Source of the DNA: a virus
DNA length: 30,856 nucleotides
Virus record (IMG/VR): IMGVR_UViG_3300009414_000046
Span: 1 to 30,856 of that record
Reading direction: 5' to 3' (one strand)
In this document: positions 1 to 8,208 of the stretch, piece after piece
Position numbering within the stretch: position 1 is the first letter of the stretch
Layout of the letters: every line of letters starts with the position of its first letter
Notes under the pieces: model-generated
The model's input: the letters and a program-made list of their open reading frames with translations, nothing else
Databases searched by the model: none
What the model was told of the DNA's origin: nothing
Position numbers and translations under genes: made by a program

Positions 1-1898
1 CCTCCACCACCTTGATAACCAATTCTTCCGCCTTGAGCGGCAAATGTTCTATTACCTTGAAGCATTGGCACATATTCAGGATGCTCTGCTATCATTCGAT
101 TGTATTCTGCTTCATTCTTTCTTTTTAAATCTGCCATCTGTTGTGCGAATTGTTCTTGTGACTCCATCATTCCAAGTCCAGAAGAACCTGCTAACATAGG
201 AACAAATGTTCCGGGTTTACTAGCTGCCGTACCTAATGCTCCCCATGAAAATGGTTGCGCTCCTGCCGAACTACCCGGAATATTTAAAGTAGAACCAGCT
301 TGAATTAAATTTGGATTAGTTATAGATGGATTAGCAGCCATCCATGCAGCTTGGTTTCCACCATGAGTACCCATTAATCCACTAAGTGTATCTCCTGATA
401 CTACTGGTGTTGTAGCTGCTCCTGCTGCTCCTGCTGCTTCTTTAGCTGCGAAAGGACCACCCATCATCGGTAATAATTTACCCAGACCATAACCTGTTAA
501 TCCAGCTAATAAACCTTTCTGCGCATCACCTGTTTGTGCAAATGTAGCTAAACCAGAACCTAATGCCGCTCCTCCTATAGTACCTATGCTGCCGCCTAAC
601 ATTCCAGCAGTGCCTAACGCACCGCCAGCCAATGAGCCTAATAATGGTACCAAGAAAGGAAGGAAAGCTTCCGGTTGCCCTGTTTCTGGATTAGTTGTTA
701 TAGGCATTACTTGTGATAATCCTGCAACTTCTGCTGGATTAACGTGCATTAACATGGAATCGCCATAACGACCCTGTGCCGCTACATTCTGTGCTTGTTG
801 TACTAAACCGCCTCCTGCATAAGTACCATACTGTCCTTCAGGCATATTCTGTAATGCTGCCATTCTTCTTTGTCTTTCTCGTTCTATTTTAGCTAACCTT
901 ATTTTCTCTGCCCGTTCTTTCTTTTTATTCCTAACTCCAGTTGCAGCGTATAACCAATCGACATCAATTGTCTCAACTATACTTCTTGTATCGAGGTTAT
1001 TGTCTTGAACAAACTCTGATAATGTATAAAGAAAATCTTTTCTTATTAAATCAGTATTTTTTGCAAGACTCTCTGCTCCTTCACTTGCGTATTTTTTAAC
1101 TATATCTGCATACTTTGTAATTAATTTTTCTGCACCTTTACTAGCTTTAGTAACATCTAAACCAAGTTCTCCAGATTTAATGTATTGATCGGCTCTATCT
1201 AATCCGTTAATTACTGCACCAACATCCTCATTTAAAAAATTAGTAATACCACCTTTTATTGCATCTGGTGCTTCATCTACTGCTTTATTAACTGCTTTTG
1301 TAGCATTTTCTGTTGCTTTAGCAACTTTCTCTGAAACATTAGCAGCAACAGGTTCTAGTGCATTAAAAATACCAGCTCCTAATTCTTGCAATGTTGGCTG
1401 ACCAGAAACACCAAGACCAACTGGCATCCCTGTATTTGGATCATACTCGATATTAGATGCGCCCGGTATTTGACCTTCATCAGGTGCTGGTCTTTTAAAC
1501 CAATCCCATGCTGATTTTCCTAATTCTTGTAATGTTGGCTGACCAGAAAGATCAACACCTGCGGACATTCCACCCGCCATTTCCACATTAGACATACCAG
1601 CTATTTGTTGATCAACTGAAGGATGAACAGGCTGCAAGAAAGGTTTTCCCATATCGGATGGTACTGGAATACCATCTATCATATCGTGGGTAGGCATTCC
1701 GGCAATAGCGCCTTGATCGGCTGGAGGAGTCACAGTAACTGGTGTTGCTGCACCGGGTACATTCATCATTCTGTCGTAATAGATTAAGTCTCTATCTTTA
1801 ATTTGTTGATTAGCATCCATTAAAGCATCTACTGTAGTGCCGTATCTTCTAGCTAATGCTGACAAGGTATCACCTTGTTGTATTTTATATTGTGCCAT
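1..1898 (-). CDS. Large LysM-domain virion-type protein, partial (C-terminus beyond left edge)
   Basis: The frame is open from the ATG at 1898 to the window edge (about 632 codons), so the C-terminus is missing. It starts MAQYKIQQGDTLSALARRYG, a clear LysM peptidoglycan-binding motif at residues 3-45. A second LysM-like stretch (GDTLSGLMGTHGG, then NPNLIQAGSTLNIP) is encoded near 280-405. Between them are a degenerate repeat containing SGQPTLQELG twice, a Lys/Glu-rich helical part, and a Gly/Ala-rich hydrophobic stretch near 480-680. The last visible residues are AAQGGRIGYQGGGG, a glycine-rich ending common in marine phage proteins. The ATG overlaps the stop of the upstream gene as TAATG. LysM plus hydrophobic segments fits a virion protein that contacts the cell wall during DNA entry, but no catalytic domain is visible in this part. 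Confidence 0.8.
   Translation of the reverse strand, partial: MAQYKIQQGDTLSALARRYGTTVDALMDANQQIKDRDLIYYDRMMNVPGAATPVTVTPPADQGAIAGMPTHDMIDGIPVPSDMGKPFLQPVHPSVDQQIAGMSNVEMAGGMSAGVDLSGQPTLQELGKSAWDWFKRPAPDEGQIPGASNIEYDPNTGMPVGLGVSGQPTLQELGAGIFNALEPVAANVSEKVAKATENATKAVNKAVDEAPDAIKGGITNFLNEDVGAVINGLDRADQYIKSGELGLDVTKASKGAEKLITKYADIVKKYASEGAESLAKNTDLIRKDFLYTLSEFVQDNNLDTRSIVETIDVDWLYAATGVRNKKKERAEKIRLAKIERERQRRMAALQNMPEGQYGTYAGGGLVQQAQNVAAQGRYGDSMLMHVNPAEVAGLSQVMPITTNPETGQPEAFLPFLVPLLGSLAGGALGTAGMLGGSIGTIGGAALGSGLATFAQTGDAQKGLLAGLTGYGLGKLLPMMGGPFAAKEAAGAAGAATTPVVSGDTLSGLMGTHGGNQAAWMAANPSITNPNLIQAGSTLNIPGSSAGAQPFSWGALGTAASKPGTFVPMLAGSSGLGMMESQEQFAQQMADLKRKNEAEYNRMIAEHPEYVPMLQGNRTFAAQGGRIGYQGGG
1380..1549 (-). 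repeat. In-frame 29-bp direct repeat (two copies)
   Basis: A 29-bp sequence at 1380-1408 recurs at 1521-1549 with one mismatch. The period is 141 bp (47 codons), so both copies encode SGQPTLQELG in the LysM protein. The surrounding residues (QIAGMSNVEMAGGM and QIPGASNIEY) are also alike, and a third weaker unit (AIAGMPTHDMIDGI) lies upstream. This looks like an internal duplication of a protein segment. Confidence 0.75.
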
Positions 1899-2236
1899 TA
1901 TCTAACCTCTTTAGTTTCACAGCCGAATAAATTAAAACTGACATCAGCTCCGCTTGCGTATACTTTTATTACATCAGTTTGTGCCAATGTCATTCCTATA
2001 ACTACTGTTCGTGTGGTAGTTGCCGCCAATGATTCATCATAAAAAATATATTGTTTGTCATTAGCGCCAGCTCCGGCAGGATGAACGCTTACCCTGAAGG
2101 TAATAGCCGACCCTGTACGATTACATATAACGAGCGAACTAATGGTTGTTTGTGTCATATCAGGTACTGTATATAACGTGGTTACAGTAGTTGCTGACGG
2201 GTCTAGTTGACCCAATACTTTTAAAATATCAGCCAT
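1898..2236 (-). CDS. Small phage structural-type protein, 112 aa
   Basis: The product is beta-rich and has no signal peptide or membrane segment. It starts MADILKVLGQLDP and contains LYTVPDMTQTTISSLVICNR and VIGMTLAQTDVIKVYAS. From memory, this pattern recurs in small proteins of marine phage tail regions, usually annotated only as hypothetical or structural. Its stop overlaps the ATG of the LysM gene (TAATG), and its start overlaps the end of the 66-aa gene upstream by 8 bases, so these genes are probably translated together. A virion or tail accessory role is inferred from position only. Confidence 0.75.
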   Translation of the reverse strand: MADILKVLGQLDPSATTVTTLYTVPDMTQTTISSLVICNRTGSAITFRVSVHPAGAGANDKQYIFYDESLAATTTRTVVIGMTLAQTDVIKVYASGADVSFNLFGCETKEVR

Positions 2237-2429
2237 CTTTAGCGCCCATTAACAGAAAAGAATGTCTTTTAAGTGAGTTACTGGCAACTGTGGTTTTCAG
2301 TTCTTCCAATCGTTTAATTTTAAAACTGATATCTTCAATTGCCTGTTCAATACTTCTTCGTGTAACCGCTTCATCATTTGCGTCATATTCTTCCGAAGGC
2401 AATGGTAATGAAATACTTCTAATATCCAT
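2229..2429 (-). CDS. Small helical hypothetical protein, 66 aa
   Basis: This short ORF begins MDIRSISLPLPSEEYDAND and continues into a charged helix (SIEQAIEDISFKIKRLEELK) that could form a short coiled coil. Its ATG at 2429 directly abuts the stop codon of the nuclease gene (2430-2432), and its end overlaps the next gene by 8 bases. Those tight junctions support it as real. I do not recognise a family function. Its place among tail genes suggests a small virion or assembly protein. Confidence 0.65.
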   Translation of the reverse strand: MDIRSISLPLPSEEYDANDEAVTRRSIEQAIEDISFKIKRLEELKTTVASNSLKRHSFLLMGAKDG

Positions 2430-2849
2430 TTAAGCTGCCCTCTTGTTATATTCTTCAATGTGTTCTGGATATAGCACTTTGATTAAGTAAACAAAGTCCT
2501 CAAAAAATAAATCGCAAGTAATAAAATTATTAACTGGTAAATAATTATTTACAGCGTGTAACGGCAATCTAACTTTAATTGGTTGCCTATCAAATTTATA
2601 AATTAATGTAGGCGTACCTTTATCTTTGGAAGCTTCTACAACTTGTTCCCACCATGCAGTAGCTGGTTCTTTTCCGCTTGCATATCGCTTGCATTCCAAA
2701 TGCCAATCACCAAAAATTAAATCTGGTAAATGTTTTTCTCTGGTTTGTTCCAGTATTCTTTTTAATTTAACCACAAGACCAAGCTCTTCCGACAATGAAT
2801 TTGCTATCATTCTTTCAAAACTCGCTCCTTTATTCCTTGAATTAGTCAT
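2430..2849 (-). CDS. PD-(D/E)XK nuclease, Holliday junction resolvase-like
   Basis: This is a 139-aa soluble protein. It shows the resolvase-type nuclease signature: GASFERMIANSL with Glu12 in the first helix, LPDLIFG with Asp43, then LECKR with Glu52 and Lys54, the E-x-K of the PD-(D/E)XK fold. Small enzymes of this kind cut branched DNA and can debranch replicating phage DNA before packaging. Here it sits among tail genes rather than replication genes, which is common in small marine phages. The exact substrate cannot be told from sequence; VRR-NUC-type or other structure-specific nucleases are alternatives. It abuts the 622-aa gene end to start. Confidence 0.75.
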   Translation of the reverse strand: MTNSRNKGASFERMIANSLSEELGLVVKLKRILEQTREKHLPDLIFGDWHLECKRYASGKEPATAWWEQVVEASKDKGTPTLIYKFDRQPIKVRLPLHAVNNYLPVNNFITCDLFFEDFVYLIKVLYPEHIEEYNKRAA

Positions 2850-4718
2850 CTATCTCTTCCCGTCAGGTCTAATATCCAATCTCAAGTCTCCCAATCGCCA
2901 GCCAAAATCACTCGAAGAATTTGATATTCTTAATGCACATTGTCTGCTTCTGGCTCTTGTATTGCTGAATGTAGATTCAGGGGTAACACTTATTGTCTGT
3001 AAAGTTGATAAACTTGATAAAGGATAATCCCTGCCTTTGATGATAAAAGACACTGTATCATCAGTTGTTTGTTGATCCCTAAATTCTATATCAGGTATCA
3101 ATCTTGAAATGTGAAGAAAATGATCCCCATCAGGCTGTAAATCAAAATCACTGGATTCTATATAGGCGGTAAATGCACTACCATCATCTCCGTGACCCTT
3201 CTCGTGATCATATAAATAATTGGTGTTGACCGAGCTACTGTTCTTACTGGCTGCAATGGGATAATCCAATAGATTTGCCTCATCCCAAGCGGTTCTTACA
3301 AAGTTATCGGTTGTTGTTCCTACTGACCAGACTTGCTCCAAGAAGTTATATAAAACATATTTATCAACTTCACTGCTGCTTCCTGACGGATAGAACCATA
3401 TAATCTCATTGGCATTGGAATTAACACCGGCAAATATCTTATGTGCCTGTTCCAGATTCAGATCAGATAAAACATGATCCAATACGGAACAGGGCAATCT
3501 GGATACAGAACCTGAGTAAACATAAAATCCGCCTCTATCCATGAAATAAACTTTATTATCCGCATTAATGGATGCATTCGGAGATATCAAGGAAAAGCCT
3601 TCGGCAACCTCATTAAATGAAAAAACAAAAGGTGATCCCACAAACCTCATGGAAACCAATCCAACATCGGTGAATATTAATATTTCCTGTCTTGTTTTAA
3701 GAGCGCCTATAATCTCTGATCCTTGCGATAACTGGACACCACCCGCCTGATTAATTGCCGTGGGAGTCCAATCTCCGGCACTCTCTGTATCTGAAAATCT
3801 TACCAATAACGGATCAATCGTACTACTTCCGATTGTATTGCAACCAAATGCTATAACGTGCCGATCAACATCCGATACCATTACCTGTAATGCTATGGTG
3901 GGAGCATCACTCGCTCCGCCTATTGCGGTAAGATTTGTTCCCCGTGCGGATGTACCGGCTGATTCATCCCAATAATAAATAGCACCGCCTCTCACGCAAG
4001 CAAGAACATCATCCCCGAAATTATCAATAGACCATAATCTTAATTGATTGCTTGCGGATAATGATGATGTTGATCCAAATGTACGTGAACCCCAAGCATC
4101 GGTTCCCCATCCCGTTGACTTAACATAAACATCCAATCCAGAATTAATCTGATATACGCCATCAACGCCTGAACCGCCATTACCGGAATCGCTGCTATTT
4201 GCTGTCACTTCATCGCCAGAAGTATCTTTTGCCGTAATAGTATAAGTATTTGTCGTTGGAACAGAAGCTATTTGATATTCTTGGTTTAGAACATCGGCAG
4301 TAATTAAACCACCTAAAGTAACTGCACCGCTTATTGTTACAAAATCACCTTCTTTAGCTCCATGAGAACTATCGGTAGCAGTAATGATGGATGATCCATC
4401 AGTAGCCGCAAATGTAATACCATCGGTAGTGGTAGCCCTCTCAGGCGTAATATCATAAAAACTGACTCCTTCCTTGACGTACAGTTTTTGATGGGTTCCC
4501 ACTATAGTATAATTTGTACCGGCAGTATCATTATATACAAGAATTTTTCTACAGGTTCCTATAAAGCTATTACTACTATTTTTTAACCATCCGCCAATTC
4601 TTTCAGGTCTGCCTTTCCTGAATCTGACTTTATCGGCATCGTACCAACCATTCTCGTTGCTGTAGTTAGTTCCTTCTTTATTAATACCGGGTTTGAAAAT
4701 ATATTTAACTAATGGCAT
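2850..4718 (-). CDS. Large virion protein, 622 aa, possible tail/DNA-stabilisation protein
   Basis: The protein starts MPLVKYIFKPGINKEGTNYS and then has WYDADKVRFRKGRPERIGGW, an N-terminal pattern I associate with a conserved structural protein of podovirus-like marine phages. Residues from about 100 to 170 form a Thr/Ser/Gly-rich insert (VTISGA, EYQIASVPTTNTYTI). The rest is beta-rich with repeated WSIDNFGDDVLACV-type blades, compatible with a propeller. I suspect a distant relation to packaged-DNA stabilisation proteins such as P22 gp10, but this is not proven by any motif. It lies directly after the lysozyme gene with no gap. Confidence 0.7.
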   Translation of the reverse strand: MPLVKYIFKPGINKEGTNYSNENGWYDADKVRFRKGRPERIGGWLKNSSNSFIGTCRKILVYNDTAGTNYTIVGTHQKLYVKEGVSFYDITPERATTTDGITFAATDGSSIITATDSSHGAKEGDFVTISGAVTLGGLITADVLNQEYQIASVPTTNTYTITAKDTSGDEVTANSSDSGNGGSGVDGVYQINSGLDVYVKSTGWGTDAWGSRTFGSTSSLSASNQLRLWSIDNFGDDVLACVRGGAIYYWDESAGTSARGTNLTAIGGASDAPTIALQVMVSDVDRHVIAFGCNTIGSSTIDPLLVRFSDTESAGDWTPTAINQAGGVQLSQGSEIIGALKTRQEILIFTDVGLVSMRFVGSPFVFSFNEVAEGFSLISPNASINADNKVYFMDRGGFYVYSGSVSRLPCSVLDHVLSDLNLEQAHKIFAGVNSNANEIIWFYPSGSSSEVDKYVLYNFLEQVWSVGTTTDNFVRTAWDEANLLDYPIAASKNSSSVNTNYLYDHEKGHGDDGSAFTAYIESSDFDLQPDGDHFLHISRLIPDIEFRDQQTTDDTVSFIIKGRDYPLSSLSTLQTISVTPESTFSNTRARSRQCALRISNSSSDFGWRLGDLRLDIRPDGKR

Positions 4719-5129
4719 TTAACCCTCTACTATCATTATTCTTAGTCTTTCGCTTCTCGCTCCAACCTGTTTACTCCATTTGCTGTCCATCATTTCTATA
4801 CCGGCTTTTTCCCAATCTTTTGCTTCCATTGCTGCAAGAAATTTTTTAAAACCGAGTAATCTGGTTAGACCTAGATTGAAACACATATTGATTAATGCTC
4901 TTGCACGAACATCGTTTAAATCCTTATACCAATCAAATGTTTTATTCAATTCTTTCGTGCATTGAATAATATCATTTACCAGTAAATATTCTATTTCATC
5001 TTGAGATAAGCCAACTTCCTGAATATTTCTGCCAACACCGATTGTCCATATGCCCAATGAATCCTGATAAGCTTTATGCTCAATTCCTTCATCCCGTTTC
5101 AATTCTTCAATTAGTTTCTCGTTATCCAT
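4719..5129 (-). CDS. Endolysin, T4-type lysozyme (glycoside hydrolase family 24)
   Basis: This 136-aa muramidase cleaves the glycan backbone of peptidoglycan at lysis. The catalytic triad is visible with T4 lysozyme spacing: Glu14 in LKRDEG, Asp23 in YQDSLG and Thr29 in WTIGVG (spacings of 9 and 6, as for T4 E11/D20/T26). The NMCFNLG and LLGFKKFLAAM segments match the C-terminal lobe. There is no signal peptide, so release through the holin encoded just upstream is expected. It is slightly shorter than the 164-aa T4 enzyme. Confidence 0.93.
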   Translation of the reverse strand: MDNEKLIEELKRDEGIEHKAYQDSLGIWTIGVGRNIQEVGLSQDEIEYLLVNDIIQCTKELNKTFDWYKDLNDVRARALINMCFNLGLTRLLGFKKFLAAMEAKDWEKAGIEMMDSKWSKQVGARSERLRIMIVEG

Positions 5130-5134
5130 ATTCT

Positions 5135-5614
5135 TTATGATTTTTCTTCTTTATTAGAAGCTCCAAAATAAAAACTAGATATACCTGATACAAGACCACC
5201 TAAATATCCTAATACCAAACTAACAATAGTGTCGCTATTTTGATCTGGAGGTAAAATAGTTACAGTAAATATGTAACCCACAAAAGCTATCAAAGCAATA
5301 AGACCAAATACTTTTGGAGTCCAATCTTCTTTAAAAGCTTTTCTGGCATCTTGTATATCCTGTGTTTCAAGGGCATATAGATCAACATCGAGTTCTTTCA
5401 TCTTTACTTCAAAGTCAGCATCAATCTTTTTAAGTTCTGTAAGTTGCTCTGGTGTTGCTGCTTGCATGGCTTGTTCTATTTTTTTTGGAGCAGGATCACA
5501 TCCTAATACGTCAGCCACCATATTTGCTGCCATATTTCCCATTGGACCGCCTAAAGCCGTACCAATTGTAGGAGCTACAGCACCGATAATATTTTTTATA
5601 AGTTTAAACTTCAT
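5135..5614 (-). CDS. Holin, three-transmembrane gene-transfer-release type
   Basis: This 159-aa membrane protein has a glycine-rich hydrophobic N-terminus (IIGAVAPTIGTALGGPMGNM), a charged middle helix (about residues 45-92), and two clear C-terminal membrane segments, VFGLIALIAFVGYIFTV (about 101-117) and IVSLVLGYLGGLVSGISSFY (about 130-149). This matches the three-segment holin family first linked to gene transfer agent release. It ends 5 bases before the lysozyme gene starts, making a normal holin-endolysin pair. It starts 22 bases after the cyclase stop. Confidence 0.85.
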   Translation of the reverse strand: MKFKLIKNIIGAVAPTIGTALGGPMGNMAANMVADVLGCDPAPKKIEQAMQAATPEQLTELKKIDADFEVKMKELDVDLYALETQDIQDARKAFKEDWTPKVFGLIALIAFVGYIFTVTILPPDQNSDTIVSLVLGYLGGLVSGISSFYFGASNKEEKS

Positions 5615-5636
5615 TTGATATTTCCATTAATATTGA

Positions 5637-7418
5637 TTAACTGTAATTGTTTTCCCATGTATATACTTCTAATGGTTTTTCTTTTCCTTTAACTTCAATA
5701 GGTTGCAATGATTTTAATTTAAAATTACTGTACTTAGAAGTTTCTTCACCAATCAGTACATTAACTCCTGCTACTTTTGTCGCACTTTCCAATCTTGCAG
5801 CTACATTACAGGGATCACCGATAAGGGAAAAAGCAAATCTATCCGTAGCACCAAAGTTACCTGCAATACAAATACCTGAATTGACACCTATACCTATCGC
5901 TATTTCAGGGATTCCTTCTTCTTTAAACTTTTTATTTAATTCAATTATATTTGTTTCTATCTGTCTTGCAGCCTGTAAAGCTAAATTATGGTGATCTTCC
6001 TGCGGTAAAATAGTATTCCAGTGAAACATTCCAGCATCACCAATAAATTTATCAGTGACCCCTTCATATTGATTGACCGCATTTACCTGAACATTCAATA
6101 CATTATTCATTATGTAAGTTACCTGCTCTGGTTCAACAGATTCAGATAAACTGGTAAATCCTCTAAGATCAGTAAAAATAATACTGCAATCCCTTCGCGC
6201 TCCATTAACTTTACATAATGCAGGGTTATCCTGTAATTTCTTAACCATTCTAGGATCAAGATATTTGCCAAATTGCTTTTTAATCTGTTGTCTAAGTTTA
6301 TATTGCTGCCTAAATCTTAGATAAAATGCCGTAGCTCCTGCTATAAACTGGCATATTAAAGTCCAAGTAACATCGACCAATAATCCATGTTGTATCATAT
6401 AGAAGCCGAAATACGCGCTTACAGACATTATTGCTGCAAATAGGCTAATACCTAGCGTAATACCAAATAAAAGCAATACAAGCCAAATAAGAGCCACTGA
6501 GAAAAAAAGTATCAGCATCTCTAATGCTAAAGCATAATCAGGTATATAAGGGCTATCTTCTATTAAAATACTTTCAGCCAAAGCTGCCTGTATTTTATGT
6601 GGTTCCAATAAACCTACTGGAGTAGCAAGTTGAGGCATTACTCCTTTGGCAGTGACACCGACAAATACAAACTTACCTTCTACATCCATTTCTTCCAAAG
6701 TTGTCTGTGGTGTATCTACCCAACTGATCCACTTTCTGCCAAACGAATCCACTTTCACGGCAGGTAAACCTCTAACCCTTATTTCTTCTAAACCATTTTG
6801 ATTTGTCTTTATGACATAAGTATCAGCATCTACCAATACTTTTAATACTTCTGTGCCATAAGCAGGAACCCAACCATCAGGAGTACGCATTAATAATGGT
6901 AAACGCCTGACTAGATTATCTATATCAGTTCTTGCTACTGCTATCCCTTCATTGGCAACCTCTGACAACATTGGAATATTGTTAAGCACACCTTGTGATT
7001 CAATACCGCCAGTATCTTCCCCCAATATGACTGTACCAATCGTCTTGGGATATTGGTTATTATTATTTTCAAATAAAGGCAGAACCGAAGGTGCATAACT
7101 CAAGGATTCGGCAAAAGCATCATCGCCACCCAATCTATCTTTATGTGGGAATCCAATAACCCAACCTACTCCTATAGCACCTTTTTGTAGTAATTCTATC
7201 TGTATTTCAGCCAATCTTTGTCTAGGTAAAGGATACCCGCCTTCTTTATCAATATCTTCTTCAGTGATATTGAGAATTGTAAAGTAACCCGAAGGTGGCT
7301 TTTCAGCGACTAAAGCATCAAAAGTCTTTAGTTTTAGTACCTCTAAAGGTTCCCATTGGAAAGATACTGGAATAAAAAATAATACAATTAATGCAAATAA
7401 TTGCACATATCTAATCAT
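5637..7418 (-). CDS. CHASE2-domain class III adenylate cyclase, membrane-bound
   Basis: The 593-aa protein should make cAMP from ATP under control of a periplasmic sensor. An N-terminal membrane segment (residues 5-20) is followed by a CHASE2 region (about 25-295, with FDALVAEKPPSG, PLPRQRLAEI and GKFVFVGVTAKGV). Three membrane segments (about 297-367) and a short linker then lead to the catalytic domain (about 405-590). The active site looks complete: Asp417 (IIFTDLRGFT) and Asp461 (KFIGDAG) for metal, Lys457 and Asp535 for adenine, Asn538 and Arg542 for the transition state (IGDPCNVAARLE). The Lys/Asp pair favours ATP over GTP. Its ATG overlaps the end of the second curlin gene by 8 bases. 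CHASE2 cyclases often neighbour FecR-domain genes in bacteria, as here. A phage-borne copy is unusual. Confidence 0.93.
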   Translation of the reverse strand: MIRYVQLFALIVLFFIPVSFQWEPLEVLKLKTFDALVAEKPPSGYFTILNITEEDIDKEGGYPLPRQRLAEIQIELLQKGAIGVGWVIGFPHKDRLGGDDAFAESLSYAPSVLPLFENNNNQYPKTIGTVILGEDTGGIESQGVLNNIPMLSEVANEGIAVARTDIDNLVRRLPLLMRTPDGWVPAYGTEVLKVLVDADTYVIKTNQNGLEEIRVRGLPAVKVDSFGRKWISWVDTPQTTLEEMDVEGKFVFVGVTAKGVMPQLATPVGLLEPHKIQAALAESILIEDSPYIPDYALALEMLILFFSVALIWLVLLLFGITLGISLFAAIMSVSAYFGFYMIQHGLLVDVTWTLICQFIAGATAFYLRFRQQYKLRQQIKKQFGKYLDPRMVKKLQDNPALCKVNGARRDCSIIFTDLRGFTSLSESVEPEQVTYIMNNVLNVQVNAVNQYEGVTDKFIGDAGMFHWNTILPQEDHHNLALQAARQIETNIIELNKKFKEEGIPEIAIGIGVNSGICIAGNFGATDRFAFSLIGDPCNVAARLESATKVAGVNVLIGEETSKYSNFKLKSLQPIEVKGKEKPLEVYTWENNYS

Positions 7419-8208
7419 ACTGATTGACTGTAATCGTTTTATTGCAAGTACCAGTGCAATCCAATGTTACTGTGTAATTCTGGTTCGTTGAGCCTGATTG
7501 TGTAGCATTAACTGTATAACTACCCTGTTTTACTAAAATATTCCCGACATGAGTGCCATTACCACTTTGCGTTAGATTGACTGTATTGTTATCTGATGGG
7601 TTATTTCTAAATTCTATATCCCCGTCTTTAGCACCACTACCTGATTGTGTAATCGTTGCATCATTATTATTGCAATTACCACAGGATTTTATGTAAGCGT
7701 TATGGTTTCCTGTTCCAGATTGTGTGATTGTCCAGTCAGAATAATCACCGAAAGCGTACATCTTGGCGTAGAAATCATCCCCTGTTTGGCTAATGATATA
7801 GTTATTGTTATCACCGCCCATATATATCTCAGCATAATCATCATTTCCTATCTGGGTAATGGTGGTAACATTATTACTGTAATCCAGATCAAGGTAAGCG
7901 GTGTTATTATCCCCTTCCTGCTGAATCGTATATTCATTATTCGTATGATTAGTAAACTGTGAATAGGCTTTTGCAAGGTTTCCATCGCCAGTCTGGTCTA
8001 TATCAATATCGGCATTGGTGCATAAATGAGTATCAAAAGTGCCATCGGACAATCCGCACCATACCCTCGCGGTATTACCTGCACCTATCTGATCTACCAG
8101 AATCTCAGTACCACTGCCTTTGGTTCTTACTTCAACAGTATTATCTGCCGCCCATAAGGGAAGGCTAATTAGACTGATTAATAGTAATCGAACTATCGCC
8201 ACCACCAT
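7411..8208 (-). CDS. Secreted curlin-repeat protein 2 (CsgA/CsgB-like amyloid subunit)
   Basis: The 265-aa protein has a signal peptide (LLLISLISLPLWA, cut near Ala20-Ala21) and then about ten curlin-type repeats of roughly 20-25 residues. The core is I-x-Q-x-G-x-x-N or a variant: ILVDQIGAGN, IDIDQTGDGN, YTIQQEGDNN, TTITQIGNDD, WTITQSGTGN, ATITQSGSG, VNLTQSGNG. It ends TITVNQYD, recalling the NQY end of E. coli CsgA. It is larger than CsgA (151 aa). Unlike CsgA it has three pairs of cysteines (51/63, 176/179, 251/255) lying between repeats. The start overlaps the FecR gene by 44 bases, and an AAGG lies about 12 bases upstream. Probable role: fibre subunit or nucleator exported through the CsgG homologue. 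Confidence 0.88.
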   Translation of the reverse strand: MVVAIVRLLLISLISLPLWAADNTVEVRTKGSGTEILVDQIGAGNTARVWCGLSDGTFDTHLCTNADIDIDQTGDGNLAKAYSQFTNHTNNEYTIQQEGDNNTAYLDLDYSNNVTTITQIGNDDYAEIYMGGDNNNYIISQTGDDFYAKMYAFGDYSDWTITQSGTGNHNAYIKSCGNCNNNDATITQSGSGAKDGDIEFRNNPSDNNTVNLTQSGNGTHVGNILVKQGSYTVNATQSGSTNQNYTVTLDCTGTCNKTITVNQYD

